A stretch of DNA of 64,000 bases from the NCBI RefSeq assembly GCF_023343835.1, contig NC_064443.1, forward strand, positions 13,020,001 to 13,084,000, in the 5' to 3' direction. This document shows positions 29,738 through 43,870 of the stretch, one piece after another; position 1 is the stretch's first letter; each line of letters opens with the position of its first letter. The position numbers and the translations under genes were made by a program. This stretch comes from Lagopus muta (Eukaryota > Chordata > Aves > Galliformes > Phasianidae). The notes beneath the pieces are model-generated. The model was not told the DNA's origin and made no database searches. It worked only from the letters and a program-made list of their open reading frames with translations.

Positions 29738-32700
29738 GTATGTGTGTTTTGCCTTGGAAGGATAGCGCTGCTGGCTAGAAGCCTGAGGCTTGATGGAAGG
29801 GAATGTCGCATGACCCTCCCCCAGCTCTTTTTTACTGTTTTAATGATCTAGAAGGGTGCCCCAGCTGATAGATGAGAGCCAGCAGGCTCTGCCTGCACAG
29901 GCACAGATGTTCTTCTGCACCATTTAGCCTCTATGGGTCTCAGTTATATCTTGGTCCATCTGGGGATGACACCAGCAGCCAGGAGAGAGCAGAATGCTGA
30001 AGCTTTTCCCACACAGAAATCCAGCCTAAGGTTTCAGACACACAATGGCTACTTTTAGTACAGCTTCTCCTCATAGGTATCATGCACATACAGAAAGCAG
30101 TGTGCACTTGTGCTATCCCCTGTAAACCAGATGTGGAGGAATGAGACATTAAGACAAAAAAAGCAACAACCAAGTAAACTGCCGCAAGAAATATAGTAGG
30201 TTCTCTCAAAAAGCATTTTTGCATCCTGATAGAGAAGCTGCAACTTCTCAGCCATGTGTCACACAGACTCACGGTCCCTCCCTACCCATGTGCTGCCCAT
30301 CATGCACTGGTACAACTGTCCTTGTGCCAGCAGCTGCATCATTGGAAATAAGAACTCTGATCAGCCCATCTTCTATGGGCTTACACTCAGTTCTCAGAGG
30401 GTATTCGGTAGGCTGTGGGACGTAGACAAAGGCTTCATGGTTTGCTTCAGTGAGAAAGACAGAGACACGGTTGGTGTGTTGTCATCTTTTGAGGTGCTTT
30501 CCTCAAAGCAAGACAGGAAACCCTGGGAAAATGGCAATCACCATCAGTTTTGTAAAATGGAGTTGAGGGGGATTACTTCAAATAATATCAGTTTGGCAGG
30601 TGGCATAGAGGGTTCTGTGGTTCAGCAATAGAGCTCCAAGATGCAGTATTCCTGTTCTGCAAGAGAGGAAGGCTGCAATCCTCTTTTTTTCCTTGCTGAG
30701 AAAGAAAAGTAAGGGCAGAGTCGACAAGCTTGATTGCAGGAAAAAATGAGATCTTTAGCACTCTCAGCCAATGCATGGGAGTAAATGATCTCTTGAATAA
30801 AGCCTGTCTGTTTTCTCTGCAAAGCAGTTCCTACTCCGTACACAAGAGGAATGGAATAGGGGTGTCCTGCATGTACTAGATAAATGAGCAATTTCTTGTA
30901 ACAAGGTGCTTATCAGGTTCCATCAGCAGACAACCAAGAAGAATAGAAAACCATAGAAAAACAATAAATTGAGGCTTTCATTACATGCAGCCTGATGGGA
31001 CCATCAGCACCACACAGCTTTGCCCTCCAGGAATTCTTCCTAATAGGCTCAAACCATTATCTTTCAGGGTATTGGCTTAGCATCAGAACCACTGGACAAA
31101 CTCTGATTCCAATCTTCAGATCAACACTCTAAGCAGTAGCTTCCATTTAAAATATTTGATCTCATTTCAATTCAATATCATTTCACTCATGATATTATCA
31201 AATGACATCTGTAGGGAACATCAGGTTGCAGAACATCTTCTGTGTTAATGCCATGGCTGTGACTGTGACCAGAGCAAACTCCAGGTTACCTCAGTTGTAA
31301 CACAGCGAGATGTATAAAAATAGGTGACAGAGTAAAATGGTTAGGCTATTTAACACTTTACTTAGCTAAGCATAGGAACTCTTAGCAACTAGCAGAGATT
31401 GTCCTTTGTGTTGCTTAGCACTAGCCTTCAAGCTGAGAAATACCATTAGTGTGGGAAAAAAATCAAAAAGCTCTTAAAAGTTCAGTAACGTAGGTTAGGA
31501 AAGGCTCTGCCTTCTGAATTTTAGTGCCTTAAATAAGCTTCCTTATTACTTAAACCTCTTACTTGGATCCTGTTAGACATATGTTGTGCCTTTGCCTGAA
31601 AGACTCCTAGTGACCTGTAAATTGATTGCAGCCTGTGAAATTGGCTATAAGTAAATCTTAGCTCGTTTTTTTCCCTTTTCCTTTCTTTCTTTCTTTTTTT
31701 TTTTTTTTCCCCTAAAATAAAGAGGGTGCAGGTGGCTGGTCTACTATCAGAACTTGATCACGCAGTTCAGAAATACAACTGATCTATCGGTGATGCGGTT
31801 CCTGAAACCTGTAGCAACTGGCTCACTTATTACAAAGCCAATTGTGGTCATTGTTAATGCCAGGATGTCAAACCTGAGTTCTCGTCATTTGTGCTGGTTT
31901 GTGTAGTCATTCCAAAGACATCTGCAGTACAGGGTCCTATCCACTGGCAGGCACCTAATAGGTTGACATTTCTCATAGTAGTCTGCTGCGTTACGGTGTT
32001 TGGAAAGAATGAGGAACAGCAGTAACATACCTAATTGGTTTCACGTAGGATGTTGGTACAGTTTTACAGCATTTATTTATCTCACTATCTGTTCACAATT
32101 TAGATATGCATTAAAAAATATTTACTATCTTTCTTGCATCACAATAGCAGTGTGCCGTCGCCAGCTTGCATGCCGCTATATCTTCATAACATTCATCCAA
32201 TAAACTGGGTGAACATTTTATGGGTGTTTTAGCAAGAACTAATTCAAGCTTACATGGTCAGATGAACAGAGCACTGTCACAGTGCACTTTGCTCACTGAA
32301 ATTCTCTTCTTAATTTCCCAGCTTGAGGTATGGGTGCCTGATCAGCAAGGGCTCAGCACCTTCAGTCCCCAGCACAGATGACAGACCAGTCTCTGATTCA
32401 TCAGCTCTAACAGTGTCTGAAACACATTGCAGTGCTGGTATCCACAGGAGTCAGCAAGATTAAGTATGTAACTGCCAAAAAATGTATTGAGCTGGAATTT
32501 GTCCCATAAAAGATACGACAAAAAGAAAAAGGATAAGCTCCAAAATGACAAATGAAAAGACCGTGGTCATTTAAAATAAATGGCATAAAGTCAGTCAAAT
32601 TACACTCACGTTCACAAATAGGGGATAATAGCAGTCCTCCTCTGCCCCTGCTTTTTATTTTCTTCTTTCATGCGATCCCCTCCTGCTGCACGTAACTGGG

Positions 32701-35700
32701 ATGAAGACCATGCTCTGCAATATGATAAAGCTCATTTTGCAAACGATCACAAAGTCATGGAAACATGGCACAAAGTGTTGTGTCCAACGGCTCCCTGATG
32801 AGCTTCAGATTGTTCAAGGCATTCTGTGGGAAAGCTGTATTCTCACAACCATAAACGAGATTAGGAAAGTCCATTCTCTCACAACCCACCACTGCAGGTG
32901 CTGTGACCAGGTTTTTGTATTCAATGGGCAATTAATGATAGCCTCAGCAATGAGCAGCCCTGCACAGGCTGACGTCTTCCTGAGCACACAGCCACCCCTG
33001 CACAATTTTTCAGCCTTATCTCCCACTCTCTTTTCTTCCTTACACTGTACAGCAGTTCCTTTCTGAAAGCAAAGTCCCATTATGTTATTTCCATCTCAGT
33101 GACTCCAAAAGGCATGTTCCAAAAAGGAATATTAACTTCGGTGATGGGATGCCTTACCTTTGGAGCTCTTATTCCACGTTCTGCCTGCACTTACAGGGGC
33201 TTCAGTCTTCATTTATTTTCTATGCCAGCTCTCAGCATCCTTCCTAGGCAGCATGATGCATTGACTTTCCACATAATGAACATTCCCCTTTGGTCCCATA
33301 CTCTGAAATACATCCCTGTCTAAATGAGATTTCAGTACTCTGCATTGCTGATTTCCAGTTCTGTGCCATGGTCCTTGTGTTCTGTAGGTGGGCAATACCA
33401 AAAGAGCCCTTCAGACCCAGAGATATTGCTTTTAATGCAATCTCTGTTGTATTGGAGAGGTGAGGAGAGGAACAGCTTTACATTTTTTAGTCTAGTTTCA
33501 ACAATAAAGTTATTAAAGTTATTTTCCACCTTGCAAGAAAGGTGCCTGATGATTATATTGTTCCTGCCTTTTAAACTAATTTTATTTCAATATGGTGCAT
33601 TTGCAGTCATCATAATCCTATTGTTGCATGTTATTCCCAGTGTAATGAACGAGAAGTACTAGTGCTTGTGGAAGGGCGTTGTGCTAGTTTTTTGTTTTTG
33701 TTTTTAAATTCTATCTTCTGCTATGATATCAGAAGAAAGGCCAATTCATTCCCTACAATCCTTCCTATCCACTTCTTGTTGAGTTTAGTTTAGTTAAAGA
33801 ATGCAAGTTATTTTGCAAAGCAATATGAAGAAAGATGTAAGGTTATTCTACAAAAGGCAGGCTGCATCTACACTGTTAAAATGTCTGTCTCAGCCTTAGA
33901 GAAGTATAGGTACATCCCTGCAGTTCAGCTTCTCATGGGAGGTGAGAATATACATACAGCTGTAAAGCTGTGTAGTCAGTTCCTGAACACTGGGTTTGGA
34001 AAGGATGACAATCAGTTTCACGCAGTGCCATTTAAACTGCTATAGCTTACATTCTGCTTTCCCAAAAGTATTCCTTTGAGCCCTGAACTTGAGGGAATTT
34101 AGGATACAGTGAACTTTGGGAGAATGGTATTTTAGCCTTACTACAATTACAATCACCTTGCTAGGCACACAAAACCTGAAGTCATGCCCTAGAACCAAGT
34201 GAACCAAAGGCCAAAGGCAGGCATGAAGCACTTGGTGGCTGGGCTGGCACAGGAGACCACTGCCCTGCAGAGATCCCAGCTCTCCAGCTGCCAGTGGAGA
34301 CATGATTTTGTTCCCAGGGAACAGTTTGTTGTTGAGGGGAATTCCAAATAGAAACCCTCTAACTGCAAAGCTGTCCCATGCACTGCTGTAACAAAGCATT
34401 TTGTCAAGAAGCCATTACTGCCTCTGCTTGGCTTTAAAGTGAGCTTCCTAACAATGCAACGATAGAAGGAAAACAAATTCTTCTCTCCTCCCACCTCAGT
34501 TCCAGCTGACACATTTCCTATTTACAGAAGGATCTTGACAAACATATGCAAGCACTGACTGACAAAATAGCATTAAGAAGTGCTCTCATATTATATGCCC
34601 GTTAATGTCATCTTAACTTTCCTTTTGTAATGGTTAATATGAATTAATAGATACTTTCACAGATAGGTCTCAATTGTTATAGGCGATTACTGAGTTCAGC
34701 AGGTTATTACTGCAATATAGCATTATCTGCTGATGGGCTTGTAAACCTTGTTTTCCTTATCTGCTAGGAGCGTATATGATCTATTAATGATATATAAACT
34801 AACCTCATTATAAGGCTGTAGTATGGAGAGCAACAGATTACAAAGCAAGCAGGCAGTGCTCCAGCTCTAAGTTCCCCATGCAGTTAATCCCAGCTTCATT
34901 ATGTGATCCTCATTTAGATTTTATCATACGCTGTTGTATTCTGGAGGGCTCCACTTCTTCCTAGGATGTGATTAGCAATCATCCACATCCCTCATTTGCA
35001 CACACGGCATTTGATGTCTGCAGCAAAGCTGAGCTCCTGACATCGTGTCGGCATGCACAGATTGGGGAATAAGGCCAAGAATCTGCTGGCAGTTTTCAAA
35101 GTAAGCAGAGCTCTGGACAGTTCTGTGGGTCTGCCCTCAGTGGAGAGGCCACAGAGAAGGCTAACCCTGTCCTCACCCCCATCTCTGAGCTGGTGCTCCA
35201 ATTCCCCTCTCACAAGATCTGTCTGCTGCCAAAAGGCACAGCATCACCATGAAATCAGAATTCCCCATCTTTGTCAGCCTTGATCTTAACAGGTGTGTTT
35301 TCATGAAGTGGCCACAAGGTAAAGTATTAAATCAACAAGCAGCCACCCTCAGTGTAAAACGGCCAAAGAAATTGCCAAAGAAGGAATAGCGGTGGTTCTT
35401 TTCCCAATGGAAAACTTGGAAATGGTTTATGCTCAGATCTTTTCTTTTTCACAACAGTCCCTTCCCAGTGCTCTCCAAACAGCCAGCCAACAAAGTTTTA
35501 CAAAATCCTCTGTACTTGAATGTTTTTTGCCAATTCTCCCTCAAAGGCAGTGACACCGTGGGCACTCAGCTGCTGTATCTGACTTTGTAAAAAATAATAG
35601 CAAACTGGAAAGAGTAGATTGTTCTCAAAAGAGTGGCAGAGCCATTCACGACATACACAGACTTGTTAAAATTCAGTTTTCTGAATTCATGACAATGGCT

Positions 35701-38700
35701 TTTCTTGGAGCCTCTTCAGGCAGGAGGCTCTCTCAGGACATCCAGGTACAGCAGCTGGTCTGGGCAAGTTCTAAGGCAAAAAATCTGGACTTTTCTGAAG
35801 CCACTGGCAAAGTTCATTCTGAGTTTAGTGGAGCCAAGGTTTTACTGTCACCTTATCACTAAATCTCTTGGCTTTCAGCATTACTGCATTTTTTTCCTGA
35901 GCAATTTTAGGCATATCATTTCCAGACTTCTGACAAAGATATTTATGGTGAACAGTAATTATTCTGTTGTAGTGGTATCCTGGGACCTTAGCTGTGGGCC
36001 CATGTGCATCATTAGAAGCGGTGTGTGGATGCATAATAAAGAGACAGGTTTGCTGTTTATTTATGTGTGATGCTCTTTACCTTATCCTCAGACATTTACA
36101 CAAATGAGTTCAAGCTGAGGAATAAACACAAAGATGTGGCCATGATGTCTGGTTCGGGATGTGCCTCATCTGCAGACTGTCAGAAATCAGTAAGAATTTA
36201 TGTGTGCTGCTCTTTACCATGTCCCCTGGATACCCTCTATTGTCTGCTTTTAGAGAAAAAGTACAGGATGAATATTCTGATGCTGTTGATAATGCAGATC
36301 TCATCTTTTGTGTTATATTGGGAAGATCTGCCTGGAACTTCCAGTGGTGCCATGGGAAACAAGCCCGAATCCTACACCCTGATAGCAAATGGCTGCCTCT
36401 TTCTGTAGTACTTACATAATGTGTGTCTTTTTTTGGTGAGTACTAGTGGGCCTTTGCAGAGCATTCTGTCAGTTTGAAAAGAATGAAGTCATTTTTAAAC
36501 ATAGTGCTTCCCATGAGATTAATCTGGTTTTTGGATATATATTTGGGCCTAGGAAATTGCTAGAAAATCAAATGCCTCTGCAGAAGTTTTAGTCAAAAAG
36601 TTACCAAACGATTTTCCCAAGACACATTTACTGTATATCAGTTTTGAGGCTGAAATCTTTTGTTGGCTCTGTCTCTCTTCACTCCCATATCATGCTGAGT
36701 TATTTTCTAAAACTAATCCAATTACTTTTCTGAATGCAAATAAATGAAATCTAAACACAGACTACACCAGAAAGATGATGAGAAGGAAGGCGTGTTTATC
36801 ATATCTTCCCAGCCTTCCAAGAGTTGTATTTCTTCATGGTCTTGCAAGCAAATGCAATGAGAATAAACAAACAAACAAAACAAAGACTCTCAATAAACTA
36901 CAGGGGAAAAGGAAGCCTTTTTTTTTTTTCTCTCTGAACTTGTGTAGGTTTTGCAAACGCATGATTTGTTTGAAAGTAACTCCTTCTGGGGTGTTATGTG
37001 TCAGGTCGAGGCAGGAGCACTACTGAGGTTTGGAGGTAAAAGCACCTCAGCTTGGAGGAACAAGGCAGGGGGGTCAAAACAAGGTAGAGAGCACATCATT
37101 AGCTGCATCTTTCTTTTCTGCCCTGTTGTGAACACTGGCAATTAATGTCTTCTTATCTGAAAGGAGCAAATTCTGTAGTAGTTGCTGGTTCCTGTGCATG
37201 GTGAGAGCTGTTCCTGCTCCTGCAGAGCACAAAACCAGATGAAGATTAAGGGCAATACACTGCTTTTATCACACACACACAGACACCAGTGTGAGATCGT
37301 GTGGGATAAGAAGTGGATCCACATTGCAGCTCCTGGTCAGCACGGGCAGGCCCTGGTGGGAGCATCCAGTGCAGTGTGCCTGTTCTTATCTGCTCCTACC
37401 GCCCAGCAGCTCTGCCTGGAGGCACACGGAAAGGAGCAGTTGGCTGCAGAGGTAAAAGCAATGGAGGAGTGCTGACATCCTTTAAAAGCTGTCTTTACTG
37501 ATTCGCTTTGGTTCTCTCTCATAGTGCATCTTTAGAAAGACCCAGTGATGGAATAGCTCTTGACTTGTGTGACTCCAAATTAAATTAGCTGGTTCTTTCT
37601 TTATTAAAAATACTCACCTCTCCTACTGAACAGATTTCTATAGTTTCTTTCCTTCATTTGGTCTTTTATTTTAAATTAATTCTGCTTCCAATTCTGCGCT
37701 ATATCTTCAGCAGGAGATGTGCCCCAGAAAGCCCAGGAGGGCTTGATACAAAATAATCAAGTTACACTAGAAATGATCCTCTATGTGCCAGCATTACATT
37801 TCAAAATGAATTTTTAACACTTTACTAAAAAATTATGATTACATGAACAAGTAGATTACAATTGAGGGTACAACTGAGGGTACGAGAGAGGGACCTTGAG
37901 CACTTTGCTGTGTTGGATTTGGGCCATGGATCCTAATGTTGTTTCCATGATGCTCTCTACAAGACAAGCACAGTCTCTCATGCACAGAGACTGAAAGCAA
38001 TTTTCTTCCTTTGACTGTGCTTCCTGTAGTGCAGTCAGAAGTCTCTTCTAGAAATCTAGAACAGTCTAAACCAAAGTGTATAAAAGTTATGAACTGCATA
38101 TTTTAAGTAGAACTGGGGAAGCATAATTTTAATCAGCCCTGTTTGACTATTCCAGTTGGCATAACGTATAAAAAGATATCACAAATTATTCTGAGAGATT
38201 AGCCAATTATGGAGAGCCATTTCCAGAGAGGAAACTTACAATATCTCACTAACTGCTTGATTTATATGACAGTCCATATTTCAGCACAAGTTTGCTTGAT
38301 TGCTTATATAAACTCGTTTTATATCAGTTGCTCTAAATACAATAAAATTTTAAGTAAATACACAGCTCTTTGAATAACAGAACCTGGTTTATTATGAGTT
38401 TGTGTTGTTAGGAGAAATCCTGTGTGGAGCATTTGACATATATTAAGTGCCAACCTCTCTCTGTAGCCTTTCTTCCTCTCTGCATGGCCATCTATTTTCA
38501 CAGAACTGTTTGAACTGTGATGACTTTGAGGCTAGTAACCTTAGAGTCAAACTTGGCTGCAGTTGATCAACTTCAGAAATTACTGAAGGAGATGTTAAAG
38601 ATGTGCACACATGTGCAAAGCTGTGCATACACACATGCACAGACTGCGAATTTACGTAGAAAAACATTTTCTTAAAAAAAGCTGACATAAATGGGAGAAA

Positions 38701-40110
38701 CCATTTTCAGTAACTGAAGATCTAACCATCAGCCAATACCCTTCAGTGATATGGTTTAATGAAGAAAATAAAAGATATTTCCTAAGGAAAGTAATTTTCT
38801 CATTCCTTAGACTACATTTCTTTGATCATATTTGCCATCAAGTTTACTACTTCACCTGTCCAAGGAAAATCTCCTCTACTACTTTAAGCCGAAATACAAA
38901 TGCCAGAAAACCAAGCATTGACCCTTTCCATGTCAGTGGCAGCACTGACATTTTCATCCAGCTATTTTAAACCCTGGACTCTACAGTGCTGTCCCTAATT
39001 CTGATAACAAATAAAGCCCTCTTCAGCAAAGCTGAAGATGCTCAATTGGGCAAGAAAACCTGAGAATGTTGTTAGAACTTGCTGTTATTTTAATATTTTA
39101 AACTGATAAGTATTTGAAAACCAACTTGAAAGCTCAGATTTAAATTCACCTGTCTTTCTGTGCCTTAGGCTATGAAATAGGTTCAGACAAACAGCAAACG
39201 TCATGTAGGACTTTGTAATGTAAAGCTCACATTGAGATCAGAGCAAATAGAAGTTTACATTAGGAAGGCTATGCAGGTAGAAAGATCTTCACAACACAGA
39301 GATTAAAAAAGAAAAAAAATTAACCTTCCGATGTGTGGATAGCAAAGCAATACTTCACACACATACAGCTTTGGTGATAACTGCAAGAAGGCTGCCTTGG
39401 AGGGCAAATGAAAGCAGACTGCCAAGTTCTGCACTGTGTGGTTTATTGCAAACTTTCTCCACTATCTTCATCATCCTAAAAGCTTTCTCTTTGGGTTGAA
39501 TTCATTTTTCTTGAACTCAGATGACCAGAAACACAGCACAACAGTTACAGCTGCTCAAACAAGTAGGAAGAACCCTAACAGGCTTGCAACAAGCTCAGCT
39601 AACTAATTCTCTCCAAGGGAAAGACAAGAGAAGTAGTCCATCTTTTCCTTTGTGTGCTGATTTACAGGTAGGCATGACAAGGGGGTTTAAATTGAAGGGC
39701 AGAGTATATGTTGTAACTGGGGACTAGTTATTATTACTTGTGTGCCCCGGAATTTTTCATTATTTCAAGTTTAACACTACTTAGACAACCCTTCTCTCTC
39801 TCTACTTCCTGTTCACTCATACAAAGTAAGTATGACGCATTCCTGTTCATCTGTTATACGGTGTTACAAAGCAAACTTGATTCATTTTGTGATACAGGGC
39901 TTCAGATATTTACGTTCATTCTGCTTTTCTTAGATTTGTGTGATCATGCTGCTTGCATTTCTGATTTTAGTGTGGCTATTAACATTCTAAAGGTTTTGTT
40001 AAGCCTTGTTTTCATTAATATAAAGTTTAAAACATGCCCTGAAGAAAACAGTATTCTTCGCCACCAACAAAAAAGAATGGAAAGCAGAAGTGGAAGGGGA
40101 AGGGAGGGAA

Positions 40111-40347
40111 GGAAAAGGAAAAGGAAAAGGAAAAGGAAAAGGAAAAGGAAAAGGAAAAGGAAAAGGAAAAGGAAAAGGAAAAGGAAAAGGAAAAGGAAAA
40201 GGAAAAGGAAAAGGAAAAGGAAAAAGGAAAAGGAAAAAGGAAAAGGAAAAGGAAAAGGAAAAGGAAAAGGAAAAGGAAAAGGAAAAGGAAAAGGAAAAGG
40301 AAAAGGAAAAGGAAAAGGAAAAGGAAAAGGAAAAGGAAAAGGAAAAG
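40111..40347. repeat. (GGAAAA)n hexanucleotide satellite tract
   Basis: About 39 units of GGAAAA in a pure purine strand, with only two 7-base units (near 40219-40225 and 40232-40238) breaking register. All six frames stay open through it, giving Lys/Arg, Gly/Lys and Glu/Lys strings on + and Phe/Ser, Phe/Leu and Pro/Phe on -. None of these is a real gene. Upstream purine-rich sequence (from about 40075) suggests how it grew. Confidence 0.97.
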
Positions 40348-43300
40348 GGAAGAAATGAGACCATGGAAGCAAATTAGAAGAAAGAGATTAGTCAAACAAA
40401 GGATATTTTTTTCTTTAAAAATCTGTTATAAAGGCTGCATTTGAGGATTTTCCATTCTGGTTACCTAACAAAATGCCTTTGGGCATGATTTTTTTTAGCA
40501 GTGCTAAGGAGCACCACTCAAAATGATTTAAATTGCAGTTCTGAGCACTCAGCTACTCTGAAAATCAGGCCCTATATGGGTCAAGTTGGTCATTTCCTCT
40601 AAATGAACACCTAAGGAAACTTTAAGTGAGATGGTTCCGACTCTGAATCCACAGTGGCAGAGACGGGAGCAGAACTTAGGCTTTCTGACTGACTGATCAA
40701 ATGACTAGACTGTGCTATCACCAAAAAGGAAAGTTTAAAGAATGACTCTGAAAGGTTATTTTCACTGAATTGCTGAGTACAGAAAATGAGTTGAAAGAAA
40801 GGGTAAAACTTCTTGAAAGGGTTTAGAAATGGTTATATTTATAATCTGTTGTGGTAGGATTTAGGAGTCCAGTGTTCAGTGAAGCTAGACTGACAAATTT
40901 ATTACAGTTATAAGGCTGAGAAACCTATTAGAAGAAACATAATAGAAAGCACATTTTTGTGGAGGTTTAATAGGAACTGAAACAATTCAACAAAAGACTA
41001 AATTTAGTAAGGGGGGAAAGTCATTTAATACATCTTCCCAAAAAGATTGAGTGACTTTTCTTTAAAAAAGAAGAATTTTTTTTTCTATAAAAAATGAAAA
41101 ATTCAACTTCTGTAACAACAACTGGTAAAAAGGTTTATTAGAAACTGGCTTCTTTTGCAAGTTCTGCTGTTTTCATTGTCAATAAATGTTGGTGTTATGC
41201 AATAAGACAAGCATTGTTGCCTCTCTAATTTCTCTCAGGGGTTGAAGAAATTCATAATAAAAGCATTCAAAATCTAAACTGAAATTAAAAAATACAGCAC
41301 TCTTGTTCAGATTTGCATGGCGAAAAAATGGGGACAAAAACTAAATAGTGCAGTCAGCTGGAAGCAGTTGGACAATTGTTTAAATAACCAGTGCTTGCAC
41401 GGGGTTGGATTCAGGTGAACATCAGCAGGCACTGGCTTGCTCCATGGCAATCGTGTGGTGGTCTTGTTGCTGACAGGAGGAGAACACTTTTAGTGCTAAG
41501 GGAAGTAACGTCGTCTGTGTGGGTCATGAAGTGCTGCCTGCAAGGTCCAAGCGAGCAAAGCATCCCCATTCAACAGACTTCAAATAGGAACAGAGAATTG
41601 TGCTTCTTCAAGTGTTTGTTTTCATTGAGTTCCCTGTGTTCAGCTTAGGAAGAACAGACAACAGGAGTTGTTTGAAATAAAGCTGTAATTTACGATCCTA
41701 ACATGCTGAGAAGCAATTAAATTCAAGCTAATTACTGTAAATAGTTTTTATAATTACGTGTAAAACATTCTACTACCTGTACATCTGTTAAAGTGAGTTG
41801 AGGCCCGTTGATTTCCCTTTTTCTGACGAGAAGCCTTCATGTTATTAGTCAAGAACCAAACTGTTTTCTTGAAATCTTTTTAAAAAAACCCAAACCTATA
41901 CCATAAAAACTAAATATGAAAAGTACCTGTTAAGACACTTGTGGTATCTGCTTGACAATTACATCAGTAAACTGTCTCAGGTATTGCCTAAGCTATTTTA
42001 TATTTCATAGCTGTATCAACTGCTACTGGAAATACAGTTCCAGAACCTAAAAGCACCTTTCCCAAAAGCTCAAAATAAATAAACAAATCGATTAATGAAT
42101 TTTCAGCTGAGGGCTGATTATCTTCATCCTATGTATCAGAAATCAATTGAGCTACCAAATAACAAAATGCAAGTACTGGAACACGATGTTAGTCGTCCTG
42201 CCATTCACAACTTAGGAGTTTCCTCTCAGCTCAAGTCTTAGTACTGCAGTGAAGCCAACTGTCTAACCCTGAACAGAGAACAGCATGGATGTGCCAACGG
42301 TAAGGTTGACACCAACCCCTGAACACTGGAACACAAGGAGAGAGAGGAACTACAAGGCACTTCATGCAACTTTTAACATTGGATGTGTTATTAGCTTTCT
42401 CCCTGCTAGGAGAACATTTCCTTGAACATCTTTGCCTTTTTAGCTTGTTGTAACTTCAAGTAGCTTAGCAAAGGGGTTGTGCAGTTGCTTGAAATGCTGC
42501 CAACTGTCTTCTACTTTGTTGATAGGAAAACCTGCCAAACCCAAGGTGGTGGCCACAAGCTACTCTCATGGAATTTCATGGCTCTTAGATTGCTCCATAG
42601 GCCGGGAATATCTTAGTATCACATAAGAAATGTTTATGCGCAGACACACTTGGGACCTTCAAGTAGCTGTTAAACTGTTATAGCAATAGAGATACAAGCA
42701 AAGAAAGAAGAGGAAAGCAAAGCAGTCATAAAAAGAAATTAAGTGTGTGCATTTTTAAACTACTTTTTAAGTGGTTTTGTATAAAAAGTCCTTTCTTACG
42801 ACTTTCCTATTGAAATACTCCAGTTTTAAAATCCAAATACATAAAAACATTCATTTTTTAAAAACTGACATATGGCACAAATTGGAACCAGTAAATAAAA
42901 GCACATAAAGCTAAACTATGCCCTTCTAAATGCCAGCAAAAATGACAACATAAAATACTAGCTATATAAACTACGCACAGGTGTGTAGCGTATCACAAGC
43001 AAAAAACCCACATCTTGCAATTATAAGCCTACAGTATTTATTTCACTTGTCTGTAATTACATTTTATACATGTTTGTTTAGTAATATCAATCCAAGACAT
43101 CATTTTGAGGATGTAATTAACTGCATGTTATAGCAGAATGTGTTTGTCTGGTTTTGTGCGTTTCAAGATTTAAGAGCTTTTGTTAGCTGTGTTTAAGTGC
43201 CACCTAGTGTTACAATTCACAAATTTCACTCCGAAAACCCTTTTCCCTACATTTTCAGAGTAAAACCGAAGTGTGTGGGCTAAGAAAACACACAGGGTCA

Positions 43301-43589
43301 TAATGCCTACGTTTCAGTACTAACAGTATGTCCTTGATCCATATTTAGTCACTCACAGACTATATGGAGAACAGCTCTCATGCATAACACTGTCGCAAAA
43401 GACTGCAACCAAGCAACAGCAAACCTGATGTCAAACTGCATTCTGACATCTGCACAGCAGGGCAGGAAAAACAGATCTCAGGGCCTCAGATACAGGTAAC
43501 TAGTTTTTAAGATCTTTCGTTGTTGTTATTTAATTAGTGATGCAACAGTAAATTCAGATAGATGTGTTTAATGAAGAGATGACTGTTTC

Positions 43590-43620
43590 GGGGGGGGGGG
43601 GGGGGGGGGGGGAGGGGGGG
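43590..43620. repeat. Poly-G run
   Basis: Twenty-three G, one A and seven G follow GACTGTTTC. Such a run can form G-quadruplexes, and its exact length is prone to sequencing and assembly error. Confidence 0.9.
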
Positions 43621-43763
43621 CGGAATGTATTTTTACTAAAAGAAATTTAAAGAAATTTACCAGATTATGTAAAATGCCCTGTGTAATTGGAAACGGAGAG
43701 GGATGGAAGCATAATAATCTACAGAGCACATTTCAGTTAGGTGCCAGCACACTGAGGTCTGCA

Positions 43764-43870
43764 AGAATCATAGAATCATAGACAGGCCTGGGTTGAAAAG
43801 GACCACAGTGATCATGTAGTTTCAACCCCCCTGCTATGTGCAGGGCTGCCAACCACCAAGAGAATGTCTT
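43764..43870 (-). mobile_element. CR1 3' tail, reverse strand
   Basis: AGAATCATAGAATCATAGAC is followed by a 'gggttgaaaaggaccac' and 'tttcaaccccc' pattern and a gap of CR1-like sequence through 'gctgccaaccacc'. This matches a CR1 3' terminus in reverse. The right edge is approximate. Confidence 0.88.

Noticed and set aside
39738-40395. 206-codon + frame and several minus-strand frames of 121-142 codons
   Set aside because: They are produced by the (GGAAAA)n tract, which has no stop codon in any frame.
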